Shown: piece after piece, positions 1 to 11,860 of the stretch
Layout: each line of letters begins with the position of its first letter
Numbering within the stretch: the stretch's first letter is position 1
From: Ptiloglossa arizonensis
Lineage: Eukaryota > Arthropoda > Insecta > Hymenoptera > Colletidae
DNA length: 64,000 nt
NCBI RefSeq assembly: GCF_051014685.1
Contig: NW_027479477.1
Coordinates: forward strand, 51,890-115,889
Direction: 5' to 3'
Translations under genes and position numbers: made by a program
Notes under the pieces: generated by a model
Told to the model about the DNA's origin: nothing
Seen by the model: only the letters and a program-made list of their open reading frames with translations
Databases searched by the model: none

Positions 1-177
1 TGGCCTAGGGAAAAAATACACATACCGCTGTAATCGGGCGAGTTTCTACTTTCAGATGCAATAGGAATTTTTGGGTTAGGTCGATCCGTTCGCGAGATAT
101 GGGAGTTCGAAGCCAAGAAATGGTTGAGAAGGCAACAAATTTTTCGCAATTCTGCTGCTCCAAACGCTTAACCAGAA
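1..177 (+). repeat. Reference monomer (sets the phase used here)
   Basis: First complete monomer of the window. In order it carries the CCTAGG palindrome at 4-9, an A-run at 11-16, ACACATACCG (the next base varies), a variable segment around 39-65, GAATTTTTGGGTTAGG, the conserved CENP-B-box-like block at 88-104, GAAGCCAAGAAATGG, a T-rich tract ending at 144, TTCGCAATTCTGCTGCTCC and CGCTTAACCAGAA. This copy has private-type variants (CCGCTG, GTCGATCC, GAGTTCGAAG) shared with 2655, 4778 and 10972. The choice of monomer start is arbitrary. Confidence 0.95.
88..104 (+). other. CENP-B-box-like motif, 8/9 core match (representative; one per monomer)
   Basis: The 17-mer GTTCGCGAGATATGGGA fits the CENP-B core pattern NTTCGNNNNANNCGGGN at TTCG, the central A and GGG; only the C of CGGG is T. 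The same 17-mer sits at position 88 of most monomers in the window and is among the least variable parts of the repeat. Observed exceptions include TTCGTGAG (around 39719), CTTTCGCGAG (around 14410), GATAGGGGA (around 15138), GATGTGGGA (around 17259) and one-base deletions around 15660 and 41845. CENP-B binding is known in mammals; similar boxes occur in satellites of other animals. Binding here is inference only. Confidence 0.55.
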
Positions 178-181
178 TGGC
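146..181 (+). repeat. Short dyad across the monomer junction (representative; one per monomer)
   Basis: GCAATTCTG at 146-154 and CAGAATGGC at 173-181 pair at 8 of 9 positions (the single mismatch is A148/G179), with an 18-base loop. The core ATTCTG/CAGAAT recurs in most monomers; those with TTCGCACTTCTG, TTCGCAGTTCTG or CCAGAACAG lose one or more pairs. Such short dyads are discussed as candidate non-B structures in centromeric satellites; formation here is inferred. Confidence 0.4.
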
Positions 182-664
182 CTAGGGAACAAATACACAT
201 ACCGTTGTAATCGGGAGAGTTTCTACTTTCAGACGCAACAGGAATTTTTGGGTTAGGTCAATCCGTTCGCGAGATATGGGAGTTTGAAGCCAAGAAATGG
301 TTGAGATGGCATAAAATTATTCGCAATTCTGCTGCTCCAAACGCTTAACCAGAATGGCCTAGGGAAAAAATACACATACCGTTGTAATCGGGAGAGTTTC
401 TACTTTCAGACGCAACAGGAACTTTTGGGTTAGGTCAATCCCTTCGCGAGATATGGGAGTTTGAAGCCAAGAAATGGTTGAGAAGACAACAAATTTTTCG
501 CACTTCTGCTGCTTCAAACGCTTAACCAGAATGGCCTAGGGAAAAAGTACACATACCGTTGTAATCGGGCGAGTTTCTACTTTCAGATGCAACAGGAATA
601 TTTGGGTTAGGTCTATCCGTTCGCGAGATATGGGAGTTTGAAGCAAAGAAATGGTTGAGAAGGC

Positions 665-675
665 AAAAAATTTTT
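665..675. other. A6T5 tract, candidate intrinsic DNA bend (representative)
   Basis: AAAAAATTTTT lies at monomer positions 134-144, between GAGAAGGC and CGCAATTC. About half of the monomers keep the A6T5 form; the rest read CAACAAATTTTT. An A-run near monomer position 11 and AATTTTT near 67 add further A/T tracts. A-tract curvature is well known for AnTn sequences; a role in nucleosome placement is inference. Confidence 0.4.
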
Positions 676-1430
676 CGCAATTCTGCTGCTCCAAACGCTT
701 AACCTGAACGGCCTTGTGATAAAATACACATACCGTTGTAATCGGGCGAGTTTCTACTTTCAGATGCAACAGGAATTTTTGGGTTAGGTCAATCCGTTCG
801 CGAGATATGGGAGTTTGAATCCAAGAAATGGTTGAGAAGGCAAAAAATTTTTCGCAATTCTGCTGCTTCAAACGCTTAACCAGAATGGCCTAGGGAAAAA
901 ATTCACATACCGTTGTAATCGGGAGAGTTTCTACTTTCAGACGCAACAGGAACTTTTGGGTTAGGTCAATCCCTTCGCGAGATATGGGAGTTTGAAGCCA
1001 AGAAATGGTTGAGAAGACAACAAATTTTTCGCACTTCTGCTGCTTCAAACGCTTAACCAGAATGGCCTAGGGAAAAAATACACATGCCGTTGTAATCGGG
1101 AGAGTTTCTACTTTCAGACGCAACAGGAATTTTTGGGTTAGGTCAATCCGTTCGCGAGATATGGGAGTTTGAAGCCAAGAAATGGTTGAGAAGGCAAAAA
1201 ATTTTTCGCAATTCTGCTGCTCCAAACGCTTAACCAGAATGGCCTAGGGAAAAAATTCACATACCGTTGTAATCGGGCGAGTTTCTACTTTCAGATGCAA
1301 TAGGAATTTTTGGGTTAGGTCTATCCGTTCGCGAGATATGGGAGTTTGAAGCTAAGAAATGGTTGAGGAGACAACAAATTTTTCGCAATTCTGCTGCTCC
1401 AAACGCTTGACCAGAATGGGCTAGGGAAAA

Positions 1431-1914
1431 AATACACATACCGTTGTAATCGGGCGAGTTTCTACTTTCAGATGCAATAGGAATTTTTGAGTTAGGTCAA
1501 TCCGTTCGCGAGATATGGGAGTTTGAAGCTAAGAAATGGTTGAGAAGACAACAAATTTTTCGCAGTTCTGCTGCTCCAAACGCTTAACCAGAATGGCCTA
1601 GGGAAAAAATTCACATACCTTTGTAATCGGGAGAGTTTCTACTTTCACGCGAACAGGAATTTTTGGGTTAGGTCAAACCGTTCGCGAGATATGGGAGTTT
1701 GAAACCAACAAACGGTTGAGGAGAAAAAAAATTGTTCGCAATTCTGCTGCTCCAAACGCTTAACCAGAATGGCCTAGGGAACAAATACACATACCGTTGT
1801 AATCGGGAGATTTTCTACTTTCAGACGCAACAGGAATTTTTGGGTTAGGACAATCCGTTCGCGAGATATGGGAGTTTGAAGCCAAGAAATGGTTGAGAAG
1901 ACAACAAATTTTTC
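1431..1914 (+). repeat. Divergent monomers with the CACGCGAAC variant
   Basis: About 2.7 monomers that interrupt the HOR-12 copies. The most distinctive one has CACGCGAACAGG (1646) in place of CAGACGCAACAGG, together with GAAACCAACAAACGG and GAGGAGAAAAAAAATTG. The same set of changes recurs near 6600, 7838, 35090 and 35616, so it is a stable monomer type that has been copied to several places. Confidence 0.65.
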
Positions 1915-4900
1915 GCAATTCTGCTGCTCCAAACGCTTAACCAGAATGGCCTAGGGAAAAAATTCACATACCGTTGTAATCGGGCGAGTTTCTACTTTCA
2001 GATGCAATCGGAATTTTTGGGTTAGGTCTATCCGTTCGCGAGATATGGGAGTTTGAAGCTAAGAAATGGTTGAGGAGACAACAAATTTTTCGCAATTCTG
2101 CTGCTCCAAACGCTTGACCAGAATGGGCTAGGGAAAAAATACACATACCGTTGTAATCGGGCGAGTTGCTACTTTCAGATTCAATAGGAATTTTTGGGTT
2201 AGGTCAAACCGTTCGCGAGATATGGGAGTTTGAAGCTAAGAAATGGTTGAGGAGACAACAAATTTTTCGCACTTCTGCTGCTTCAAACGCTTAACCAGAA
2301 TGGCCTAGGGAAAAAATACACGTACCGTTGTAATCGGGCGTGTTTCTACTTCCAGATGCAATAGGAATTTTTGGGTTGGGACAAACCGTTCGCGAGATAT
2401 GGGAGTTTGAAGCTAAGAAATGGTTGAGAAGACAACAAATTTTTCGCACTTCTGCTGCTTCAAACGCTTAACCAGAATGGCCTAGGGAAAAAATACACAT
2501 ACCGTTGTAATCGGACGAGTTGCTACTTTCAGATTCAATAGGAATTTTTGGGTTAGGTCAAACCGTTCGCGAGATATGGGAGTTTGAAGCTAAGAAATGG
2601 TTGAGGAGACAACAAATTTTTCGCAGTTCTGCTGCTCCAAACGCTTAACCAGAATGGCCTAGGGAAAAAATACACATACCGCTGTAATCGGGCGAGTTTC
2701 TACTTTCAGATGCAATAGGAATTTTTGGGTTAGGTCGATCCGTTCGCGAGATATGGGAGTTCGAAGCCAAGAAATGGTTGAGAAGGCAACAAATTTTTCG
2801 CAATTCTGCTGCTCCAAACGCTTAACCAGAATGGCCTAGGGAACAAATACACATACCGTTGTAATCGGGAGAGTTTCTACTTTCAGACGCAACAGGAATT
2901 TTTGGGTTAGGTCAATCCGTTCGCGAGATATGGGAGTTTGAAGCCAAGAAATGGTTGAGATGGCATAAAATTGTTCGCAATTCTGCTGCTCCAAACGCTT
3001 AACCAGAATGGCCTAGGGAAAAAATACACATACCGTTGTAATCGGGAGAGTTTCTACTTTCAGACGCAACAGGAACTTTTGGGTTAGGTCAATCACTTCG
3101 CGAGATATGGGAGTTTGAAGACAAGAAATGGTTGAGAAGACAACAAATTTTTCGCACTTCTGCTGCTTCAAACGCTTAACCAGAATGGCCTAGGGAAAAA
3201 GTACACATACAGTTGTAATCGGGCGAGTTTCTACTTTCAGATGCAACAGGAATATTTGGGTTAGGTCTATCCGTTCGCGAGATATGGGAGTTTGAAGCAA
3301 AGAAATGGTTGAGAAGGCAAAAAATTTTTAGCAATTCTGCTGCTCCAAACGCTTAACCTGAACGGCCTTGTGATAAAATACACATACCGTTGTAATCGGG
3401 CGAGTTTCTACTTTCAGATGCAACAGGAATTTTTGGGTTAGGTCAATCCGTTCGCGAGATATGGGAGTTTGAATCCAAGAAATGGTTGAGAAGGCAACAA
3501 ATTTTTCGCAATTCTGCTGCTCCAAACGCTTAACCAGAATGGCCTAGGGAACAAATACACATACCGTTGTAATCGGGAGAGTTTCTACTTTCAGACGCAA
3601 CAGGAATTTTTGGGTTAGGTCAATCCCTTCGCGAGATATGGGAGTTTGAAGCCAAGAAATGGTTGAGAAGACAACAAATTTTTCGCACTTCTGCTGCTTC
3701 AAACGCTTAACCAGAATGGCCTAGGGAAAAAATACACATGCCGTTGTAATCGGGAGAGTTTCTACTTTCAGACGCAACAGGAACTTTGGGTTAGGTCAAT
3801 CCGTTCGCGAGATATGGGAGTTTGAAGCCAAGAAATGGTTGAGAAGGCAAAAAATTTTTCGCAATTCTGCTGCTCCAAACGCTTAACCAGAATGGCCTAG
3901 GGAAAAAATTCACATACCGTTGTAATCGGGCGAGTTTCTACTTTCAGATGCAATAGGAATTTTTGGGTTAGGTCTATCCGTTCGCGAGATATGGGAGTTT
4001 GAAGCTAAGAAATGGTTGAGGAGACAACAAATTTTTCGCAATTCTGCTGCTCCAAACGCTTAACCAGAATGGCCTAGGGAAAAAATACACATACCGTTGT
4101 AATCGGGCGAGTTTCTACTTTCAGATGCAATCGGAATTTTTGGGTTAGGTCTATCCGTTCGCGAGATATGGGAGTTTGAAGCTAAGAAATGGTTGAGGAG
4201 ACAACAAATTTTTCGCAATTCTGCTGCTCCAAACGCTTGACCAGAATGGGCTAGGGAAAAAATACACATACCGTTGTAATCGGGCGAGTTGCTACTTTCA
4301 GATTCAATAGGAATTTTTGGGTTAGGTCAAACCGTTCGCGAGATATGGGAGTTTGAAGCTAAGAAATGGTTGAGGAGACAACAAATTTTTCGCACTTCTG
4401 CTGCTTCAAACGCTTAACCAGAATGGCCTAGGGAAAAAATACACGTACCGTTGTAATCGGGCGTGTTTCTACTTCCAGATGCAATAGGAATTTTTGGGTT
4501 GGGACAAACCGTTCGCGAGATATGGGAGTTTGAAGCTAAGAAATGGTTGAGAAGACAACAAATTTTTCGCACTTCTGCTGCTTCAAACGCTTAACCAGAA
4601 TGGCCTAGGGAAAAAATACACATACCGTTGTAATCAGACGAGTTGCTACTTTCAGATTCAATAGGAATTTTTGGGTTAGGTCAAACCGTTCGCGAGATAT
4701 GGGAGTTTGAAGCTAAGAAATGGTTGAGGAGACAACAAATTTTTCGCAGTTCTGCTGCTCCAAACGCTTAACCAGAATGGCCTAGGGAAAAAATACACAT
4801 ACCGCTGTAATCGGGCGAGTTTCTACTTTCAGATGCAATAGGAATTTTTGGGTTAGGTCGATCCGTTCGCGAGATATGGGAGTTCGAAGCCAAGAAATGG

Positions 4901-6200
4901 TTGAGAAGGCAACAAATTTTTCGCAATTCTGCTGCTCCAAACGCTTAACCAGAATGGCCTAGGGAACAAATACACATACCGTTGTAATCGGGAGAGTTTC
5001 TACTTTCAGACGCAACAGGAATTTTTGGGTTAGGTCAATCCGTTCGCGAGATATGGGAGTTTGAAGCCAAGAAATGGTTGAGATGGCATAAAATTGTTCG
5101 CAATTCTGCTGCTCCAAACGCTTAACCAGAATGGCCTAGGGAAAAAATACACATACCGTTGTAATCGGGAGAGTTTCTACTTTCAGACGCAACAGGAACT
5201 TTTGGGTTAGGTCAATCACTTCGCGAGATATGGGAGTTTGAAGACAAGAAATGGTTGAGAAGACAACAAATTTTTCGCACTTCTGCTGCTTCAAACGCTT
5301 AACCAGAATGGCCTAGGGAAAAAGTACACATACAGTTGTAATCGGGCGAGTTTCTACTTTCAGATGCAACAGGAATATTTGGGTTAGGTCTATCCGTTCG
5401 CGAGATATGGGAGTTTGAAGCAAAGAAATGGTTGAGAAGGCAAAAAATTTTTAGCAATTCTGCTGCTCCAAACGCTTAACCTGAACGGCCTTGTGATAAA
5501 ATACACATACCGTTGTAATCGGGCGAGTTTCTACTTTCAGATGCAACAGGAATTTTTGGGTTAGGTCAATCCGTTCGCGAGATATGGGAGTTTGAATCCA
5601 AGAAATGGTTGAGAAGGCAACAAATTTTTCGCAATTCTGCTGCTCCAAACGCTTAACCAGAATGGCCTAGGGAACAAATACACATACCGTTGTAATCGGG
5701 AGAGTTTCTACTTTCAGACGCAACAGGAATTTTTGGGTTAGGTCAATCCCTTCGCGAGATATGGGAGTTTGAAGCCAAGAAATGGTTGAGAAGACAACAA
5801 ATTTTTCGCACTTCTGCTGCTTCAAACGCTTAACCAGAATGGCCTAGGGAAAAAATACACATGCCGTTGTAATCGGGAGAGTTTCTACTTTCAGACGCAA
5901 CAGGAACTTTGGGTTAGGTCAATCCGTTCGCGAGATATGGGAGTTTGAAGCCAAGAAATGGTTGAGAAGGCAAAAAATTTTTCGCAATTCTGCTGCTCCA
6001 AACGCTTAACCAGAATGGCCTAGGGAAAAAATTCACATACCGTTGTAATCGGGCGAGTTTCTACTTTCAGATGCAATAGGAATTTTTGGGTTAGGTCTAT
6101 CCGTTCGCGAGATATGGGAGTTTGAAGCTAAGAAATGGTTGAGGAGACAACAAATTTTTCGCAATTCTGCTGCTCCAAACGCTTAACCAGAATGGCCTAG
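1915..6200 (+). repeat. HOR-12: two near-identical 12-monomer units, period 2123 bp
   Basis: 1915-4077 matches 4038-6200 monomer by monomer at an offset of 2123 bp, that is 12 x 177 minus 1. The missing base is the GAACTTTGGG deletion present in both copies (around 3784 and 5907). Other shared markers are GAAGACAAG with AATCACTTCG (3092, 5215), TACAGTTGTAATC (3209, 5332) and ATTTTTAGCAATTC (3325, 5448). I saw very few differences, for example G/A in AATCGGACG versus AATCAGACG near 4635. Similarity ends close to 6200, where the second unit runs into the 7-mer block. Confidence 0.8.
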
Positions 6201-7980
6201 GGAAAAAATACACATGCCGTTGTAATCGGGAGAGTTTCTACTTTCAGACGCAACAGGAATTTTTGGATATGCTCAATCCGTTCGCGAGATATGGGTGTTT
6301 GAAGCCAAGAAATGGTTGAGAAGGCAAAAAATTTTTCGCAATTCTGCTGCTCCAAACGCTTAACCAGAATGGCCTAGGGAAAAAATACACATACCGTTGT
6401 AATCGTGGCGAGCTTCTACTTTCAGATGCAACAGGAATATTTGGGTTAGGTCAATCCGTTCGCGAGATATGGGAGTTTGAAGCTAAGAAATGGTTGAGAA
6501 GACAACAAATTTTTCGCAGTTCTGCTGCTCCAAACGCTTAACCAGAATGGCCTAGGGAAAAAATTCACATACCTTTGTAATCGGGAGAGTTTCTACTTTC
6601 ACGCGAACAGGAATTTTTGGGTTAGGTCAAACCGTTCGCGAGATATGGGAGTTTGAAACCAACAAACGGTTGAGGAGAAAAAAAATTGTTCGCAATTCTG
6701 CTGCTCCAAACGCTTAACCAGAATGGCCTAGGGAACAAATACACATACCGTTGTAATCGGGAGATTTTCTACTTTCAGACGCAACAGGAATTTTTGGGTT
6801 AGGACAATCCGTTCGCGAGATATGGGAGTTTGAAGCCAAGAAATGGTTGAGAAGACAACAAATTTTTCGCAATTCTGCTGCTCCAAACGCTTAACCAGAA
6901 TGGCCTAGGGAAAAAATTCACATACCGTTGTATTCGGGCGAGTTTCTACTTTCAGATGCAATAGGAATTTTTGGGTTAGGTCTATCCGTTCGCGAGATAT
7001 GGGAGTTTGAAGCTAAGAAATGGTTGAGGAGACAACAAATTTTTCGCAATTCTGCTGCTCCAAACGCTTGACCAGAATGGGCTAGGGAAAAAATACACAT
7101 ACCGTTGTAATCGGGCGAGTTTCTACTTTCAGATGCAATAGGAATTTTTGAGTTAGGTCAATCCGTTCGCGAGATATGGGAGTTTGAAGCCAAGAAATGG
7201 TTGAGAAGGCAAAAAATTTTTCGCAATTCTGCTGCTCCAAACGCTTAACCAGAACGGCCTAGGTAAAAAATACACATACCGTTGTAATCGGGCGAGTTTC
7301 TACTTTCAGATGCAATAGGAATTTTTGGGTTAGGTCAATCCGTTCGCGAGATATGGGAGTTTGAAGCTAAGAAATGGTTGAGAAGACAACAAATTTTTCG
7401 CAATTCTGCTGCTCCAAACGCTTAACCAGAATGGCCTAGGGAAAAAATACACATGCCGTTGTAATCGGGAGAGTTTCTACTTTCAGACGCAACAGGAATT
7501 TTTGGATATGCTCAATCCGTTCGCGAGATATGGGTGTTTGAAGCCAAGAAATGGTTGAGAAGGCAAAAAATTTTTCGCAATTCTGCTGCTCCAAACGCTT
7601 AACCAGAATGGCCTAGGGAAAAAATACACATACCGTTGTAATCGTGGCGAGCTTCTACTTTCAGATGCAACAGGAATATTTGGGTTAGGTCAATCCGTTC
7701 GCGAGATATGGGAGTTTGAAGCTAAGAAATGGTTGAGAAGACAACAAATTTTTCGCTGTTCTGCTGCTCCAAACGCTTAACCAGAATGGCCTAGGGAAAA
7801 AATTCACATACCTTTGTAATCGGGAGAGTTTCTACTTTCACGCGAACAGGAATTTTTGGGTTAGGTCAAACCGTTCGCGAGATATGGGAGTTTGAAACCA
7901 ACAAACGGTTGAGGAGAAAAAAAATTGTTCGCAATTCTGCTGCTCCAAACGCTTAACCAGAATGGCCTAGGGAACAAATA
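6187..7980 (+). repeat. HOR-7: 7-monomer unit (1239 bp), one full copy and one partial
   Basis: GGATATGCTC occurs at 6265 and 7504, exactly 7 x 177 apart. Both are followed in order by a monomer with a one-base insertion (AATCGTGGCGAGCTTC) and the CACGCGAAC monomer. The second copy stops after about three monomers, near 7975. The same series reappears about 27.2 kb downstream, near 34750. Confidence 0.75.
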
Positions 7981-7984
7981 CACA

Positions 7985-10636
7985 TACCGTTGTAATCGGG
8001 CGAGTATCTACTTTCAGATGCAACAGGAATTTTTGGGTTAGGTCAATCCGTTCGCGAGATATGGGAGTTTGAAGCCCAGAAATGGTTGAGAAGACAACAA
8101 ATTTTTCGCACTTCTGCTGCTCCAAACGCTTAACCAGAATGGCCTAGGGAAAAAATACACATACCGTTGTAATCGGGAGAGTTTCTACTTTCAGACGCAA
8201 CAGGAACTTTTGGGTTAGGTCAATCCGTTCGCGAGATATGGGACTTTGAAGCCAAGAAATGGTTGAGAAGACAACAAATTTTTCGCAATTCTGCTGCTCC
8301 AAACGCTTAACCAGAATGGCCTAGGGAAAAAATACACATACCGTTGTAATCGGGCGAGTTTCTACTTTCAAATGCAATAAGAATTTTTGGGTTAGGTCAA
8401 TCCGTTCGCGAGATATGGGAGTTTGAAGCCAAGAAATGGTTGAGAAGACAACAAATTTTTCGCAATTCTGCCGCTCCGAACGCTTGACCAGAATGAGCTA
8501 GGGAAAAAATACACATACCTTTGTAATCGGGCGAGTTTCTACTTTCAGTTGCAATAGGTATTTTTGGGTTAGGTCAATCCGTTCGCGAGATATGGGAGTT
8601 TGAAGCCAAGAAATGGTTGAGAAGGCAAAAAATTTTTCGCAATTCTGCTGCTCCAAACGCTTAACCAGAACGGCCTAGGGAAAAAATACATATACCGTTG
8701 TAATCGGGCGAGTTTCTACTTTCAGATGCAACAGGAATTTTTGGGTTAGGTCCATCCGTTCGCGAGATATGGGAGTTCGAAGCTAAGAAATGGTTGAGAA
8801 GACAACAAATTTTTCGCACTTCTGCTGCTTCAAACGCTTAACCAGAATGGCCTAGGGAAAAAATACACATACCGTTGTAATCGGGCGAGTATCTACTTTC
8901 AGATGCAACAGGAATTTTTGGGTTAGGTCAATCCGTTCGCGAGATATGGGAGTTTGAAGCCCAGAAATGGTTGAGAAGACAACAAATTTTTCGCACTTCT
9001 GCTGCTCCAAACGCTTAACCAGAATGGCCTAGGGAAAAAATACACATACCGTTGTAATCGGGAGAGTTTCTACTTTCAGACGCAACAGGAACTTTTGGGT
9101 TAGGTCAATCCGTTCGCGAGATATGGGACTTTGAAGCCAAGAAATGGTTGAGAAGACAACAAATTTTTCGCAATTCTGCTGCTCCAAACGCTTAACCAGA
9201 ATGGCCTAGGGAAAAAATACACATACCGTTGTAATCGGGCGAGTTTCTACTTTCAAATGCAATAAGAATTTTTGGGTTAGGTCAATCCGTTCGCGAGATA
9301 TGGGAGTTTGAAGCCAAGAAATGGTTGAGAAGACAACAAATTTTTCGCAATTCTGCCGCTCCGAACGCTTGACCAGAATGAGCTAGGGAAAAAATACACA
9401 TACCTTTGTAATCGGGCGAGTTTCTACTTTCAGTTGCAATAGGTATTTTTGGGTTAGGTCAATCCGTTCGCGAGATATGGGAGTTTGAAGCCAAGAAATG
9501 GTTGAGAAGGCAAAAAATTTTTCGCAATTCTGCTGCTCCAAACGCTTAACCAGAACGGCCTAGGGAAAAAATACACATACCGTTGTAATCGGGCGAGTTT
9601 CTACTTTCAGATGCAACAGGAATTTTTGGGTTAGGTCCATCCGTTCGCGAGATATGGGAGTTCGAAGCTAAGAAATGGTTGAGAAGACAACAAATTTTTC
9701 GCACTTCTGCTGCTTCAAACGCTTAACCAGAATGGCCTAGGGAAAAAATACACATACCGTTGTAATCGGGCGAGTATCTACTTTCAGATGCAACAGGAAT
9801 TTTTGGGTTAGGTCAATCCGTTCGCGAGATATGGGAGTTTGAAGCCCAGAAATGGTTGAGAAGACAACAAATTTTTCGCACTTCTGCTGCTCCAAACGCT
9901 TAACCAGAATGGCCTAGGGAAAAAATACACATACCGTTGTAATCGGGAGAGTTTCTACTTTCAGACGCAACAGGAACTTTTGGGTTAGGTCAATCCGTTC
10001 GCGAGATATGGGACTTTGAAGCCAAGAAATGGTTGAGAAGACAACAAATTTTTCGCAATTCTGCTGCTCCAAACGCTTAACCAGAATGGCCTAGGGAAAA
10101 AATACACATACCGTTGTAATCGGGCGAGTTTCTACTTTCAGATGCAATAAGAATTTTTGGGTTAGGTCAATCCGTTCGCGAGATATGGGAGTTTGAAGCC
10201 AAGAAATGGTTGAGAAGACAACAAATTTTTCGCAATTCTGCCGCTCCGAACGCTTGACCAGAATGAGCTAGGGAAAAAATACACATACCTTTGTAATCGG
10301 GCGAGTTTCTACTTTCAGTTGCAATAGGTATTTTTGGGTTAGGTCAATCCGTTCGCGAGATATGGGAGTTTGAAGCCAAGAAATGGTTGAGAAGGCAAAA
10401 AATTTTTCGCAATTCTGCTGCTCCAAACGCTTAACCAGAACGGCCTAGGGAAAAAATACACATACCGTTGTAATCGGGCGAGTTTCTACTTTCAGATGCA
10501 ACAGGAATTTTTGGGTTAGGTCCATCCGTTCGCGAGATATGGGAGTTCGAAGCTAAGAAATGGTTGAGAAGACAACAAATTTTTCGCACTTCTGCTGCTT
10601 CAAACGCTTAACCAGAATGGCCTAGGGAAAAAATAC
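7985..10636 (+). repeat. HOR-5: three tandem 5-monomer units, period 885 bp
   Basis: CGAGTATCTA occurs at 8001, 8886 and 9771, exactly 885 bp apart. Each unit carries the same ordered markers: GCCCAGAAATGG, GGGACTTTGAAG, GCAATAAGAATT, CTGCCGCTCCGAACGCTTG, CAGTTGCAATAGGTATT and GAGTTCGAAGC. Differences seen are single bases, for example TCAAATGC in units 1 and 2 versus TCAGATGC in unit 3 (around 10139). Fragments of this family recur at about 20180-20860 and 21540-22110. Confidence 0.85.
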
Positions 10637-11860
10637 ACGTACCGTTGTAATCGGGCGTGTTTCTACTTCCAGATGCAATAGGAATTTTTGGGTTGGGACA
10701 AACCGTTCGCGAGATATGGGAGTTTGAAGCTAAGAAATGGTTGAGAAGACAACAAATTTTTCGCACTTCTGCTGCTTCAAACGCTTAACCAGAATGGCCT
10801 AGGGAAAAAATACACATACCGTTGTAATCGGACGAGTTGCTACTTTCAGATTCAATAGGAATTTTTGGGTTAGGTCAAACCGTTCGCGAGATATGGGAGT
10901 TTGAAGCTAAGAAATGGTTGAGGAGACAACAAATTTTTCGCAGTTCTGCTGCTCCAAACGCTTAACCAGAATGGCCTAGGGAAAAAATACACATACCGCT
11001 GTAATCGGGCGAGTTTCTACTTTCAGATGCAATAGGAATTTTTGGGTTAGGTCGATCCGTTCGCGAGATATGGGAGTTCGAAGCCAAGAAATGGTTGAGA
11101 AGGCAACAAATTTTTCGCAATTCTGCTGCTCCAAACGCTTAACCAGAATGGCCTAGGGAACAAATACACATACCGTTGTAATCGGGAGAGTTTCTACTTT
11201 CAGACGCAACAGGAATTTTTGGGTTAGGTCAATCCGTTCGCGAGATATGGGAGTTTGAAGCCAAGAAATGGTTGAGATGGCATAAAATTGTTCGCAATTC
11301 TGCTGCTCCAAACGCTTAACCAGAATGGCCTAGGGAAAAAATACACATACCGTTGTAATCGGGAGAGTTTCTACTTTCAGACGCAACAGGAACTTTTGGG
11401 TTAGGTCAATCCCTTCGCGAGATATGGGAGTTTGAAGCCAAGAAATGGTTGAGAAGACAACAAATTTTTCGCACTTCTGCTGCTTCAAACGCTTAACCAG
11501 AATGGCCTAGGGAAAAAGTACACATACAGTTGTAATCGGGCGAGTTTCTACTTTCAGATGCAACAGGAATATTTGGGTTAGGTCTATCCGTTCGCGAGAT
11601 ATGGGAGTTTGAAGCAAAGAAATGGTTGAGAAGGCAAAAAATTTTTAGCAATTCTGCTGCTCCAAACGCTTAACCTGAACGGCCTTGTGATAAAATACAC
11701 ATACCGTTGTAATCGGGCGAGTTTCTACTTTCAGATGCAACAGGAATTTTTGGGTTAGGTCAATCCGTTCGCGAGATATGGTAGTTTGAATCCAAGAAAT
11801 GGTTGAGAAGGCAAAAAATTTTTCGCAATTCTGCTGCTTCAAACGCTTAACCAGAATGGC
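10637..11860 (+). repeat. HOR-12 family, displaced copy
   Basis: ACACGTACCG (10634) onward matches 2317 onward at an offset near 8317 bp for about 1.2 kb. It includes AGATGGCATAAAATTG (around 11275), ATTTTTAGCAATTC (around 11642) and CTTGTGATAAAATAC (around 11683). Private changes include GATATGGTAG (around 11777). The copy resumes directly after the HOR-5 block, as if that block had expanded inside HOR-12 DNA. Confidence 0.7.

Larger units (their letters stand above)
1..1430 (+). repeat. HOR-12 family, left partial copy
   Basis: Aligns with 2655-4083 at an offset of 2654-2653 bp and shares the ordered variants AGATGGCATAAAATT (311 region), AATCCCTTCGCG, GAATATTTGGG, GGCCTTGTGATAAAATAC (around 712) and CACATGCCG (around 1083). 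It differs by scattered substitutions and lacks the GAACTTTGGG one-base deletion seen near 3784. The copy is cut by the left edge of the window. Confidence 0.7.

Noticed and set aside
70..82. GGGTTAGG, resembling a TTAGGG or TTAGG telomere motif
   Set aside because: It occurs once per 177-bp monomer and is never tandem, so it is not telomeric repeat DNA.
536..871. Open frame of 111 codons on the minus strand, and similar frames at 14678-15013, 39635-39970, 46535-46870, 52199-52534 and 56273-56608
   Set aside because: They are translations of the satellite: the residues repeat every 59 codons, the frames begin and end at variant positions of the monomer, and overlapping frames are open on the other strand. 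No coding signal.
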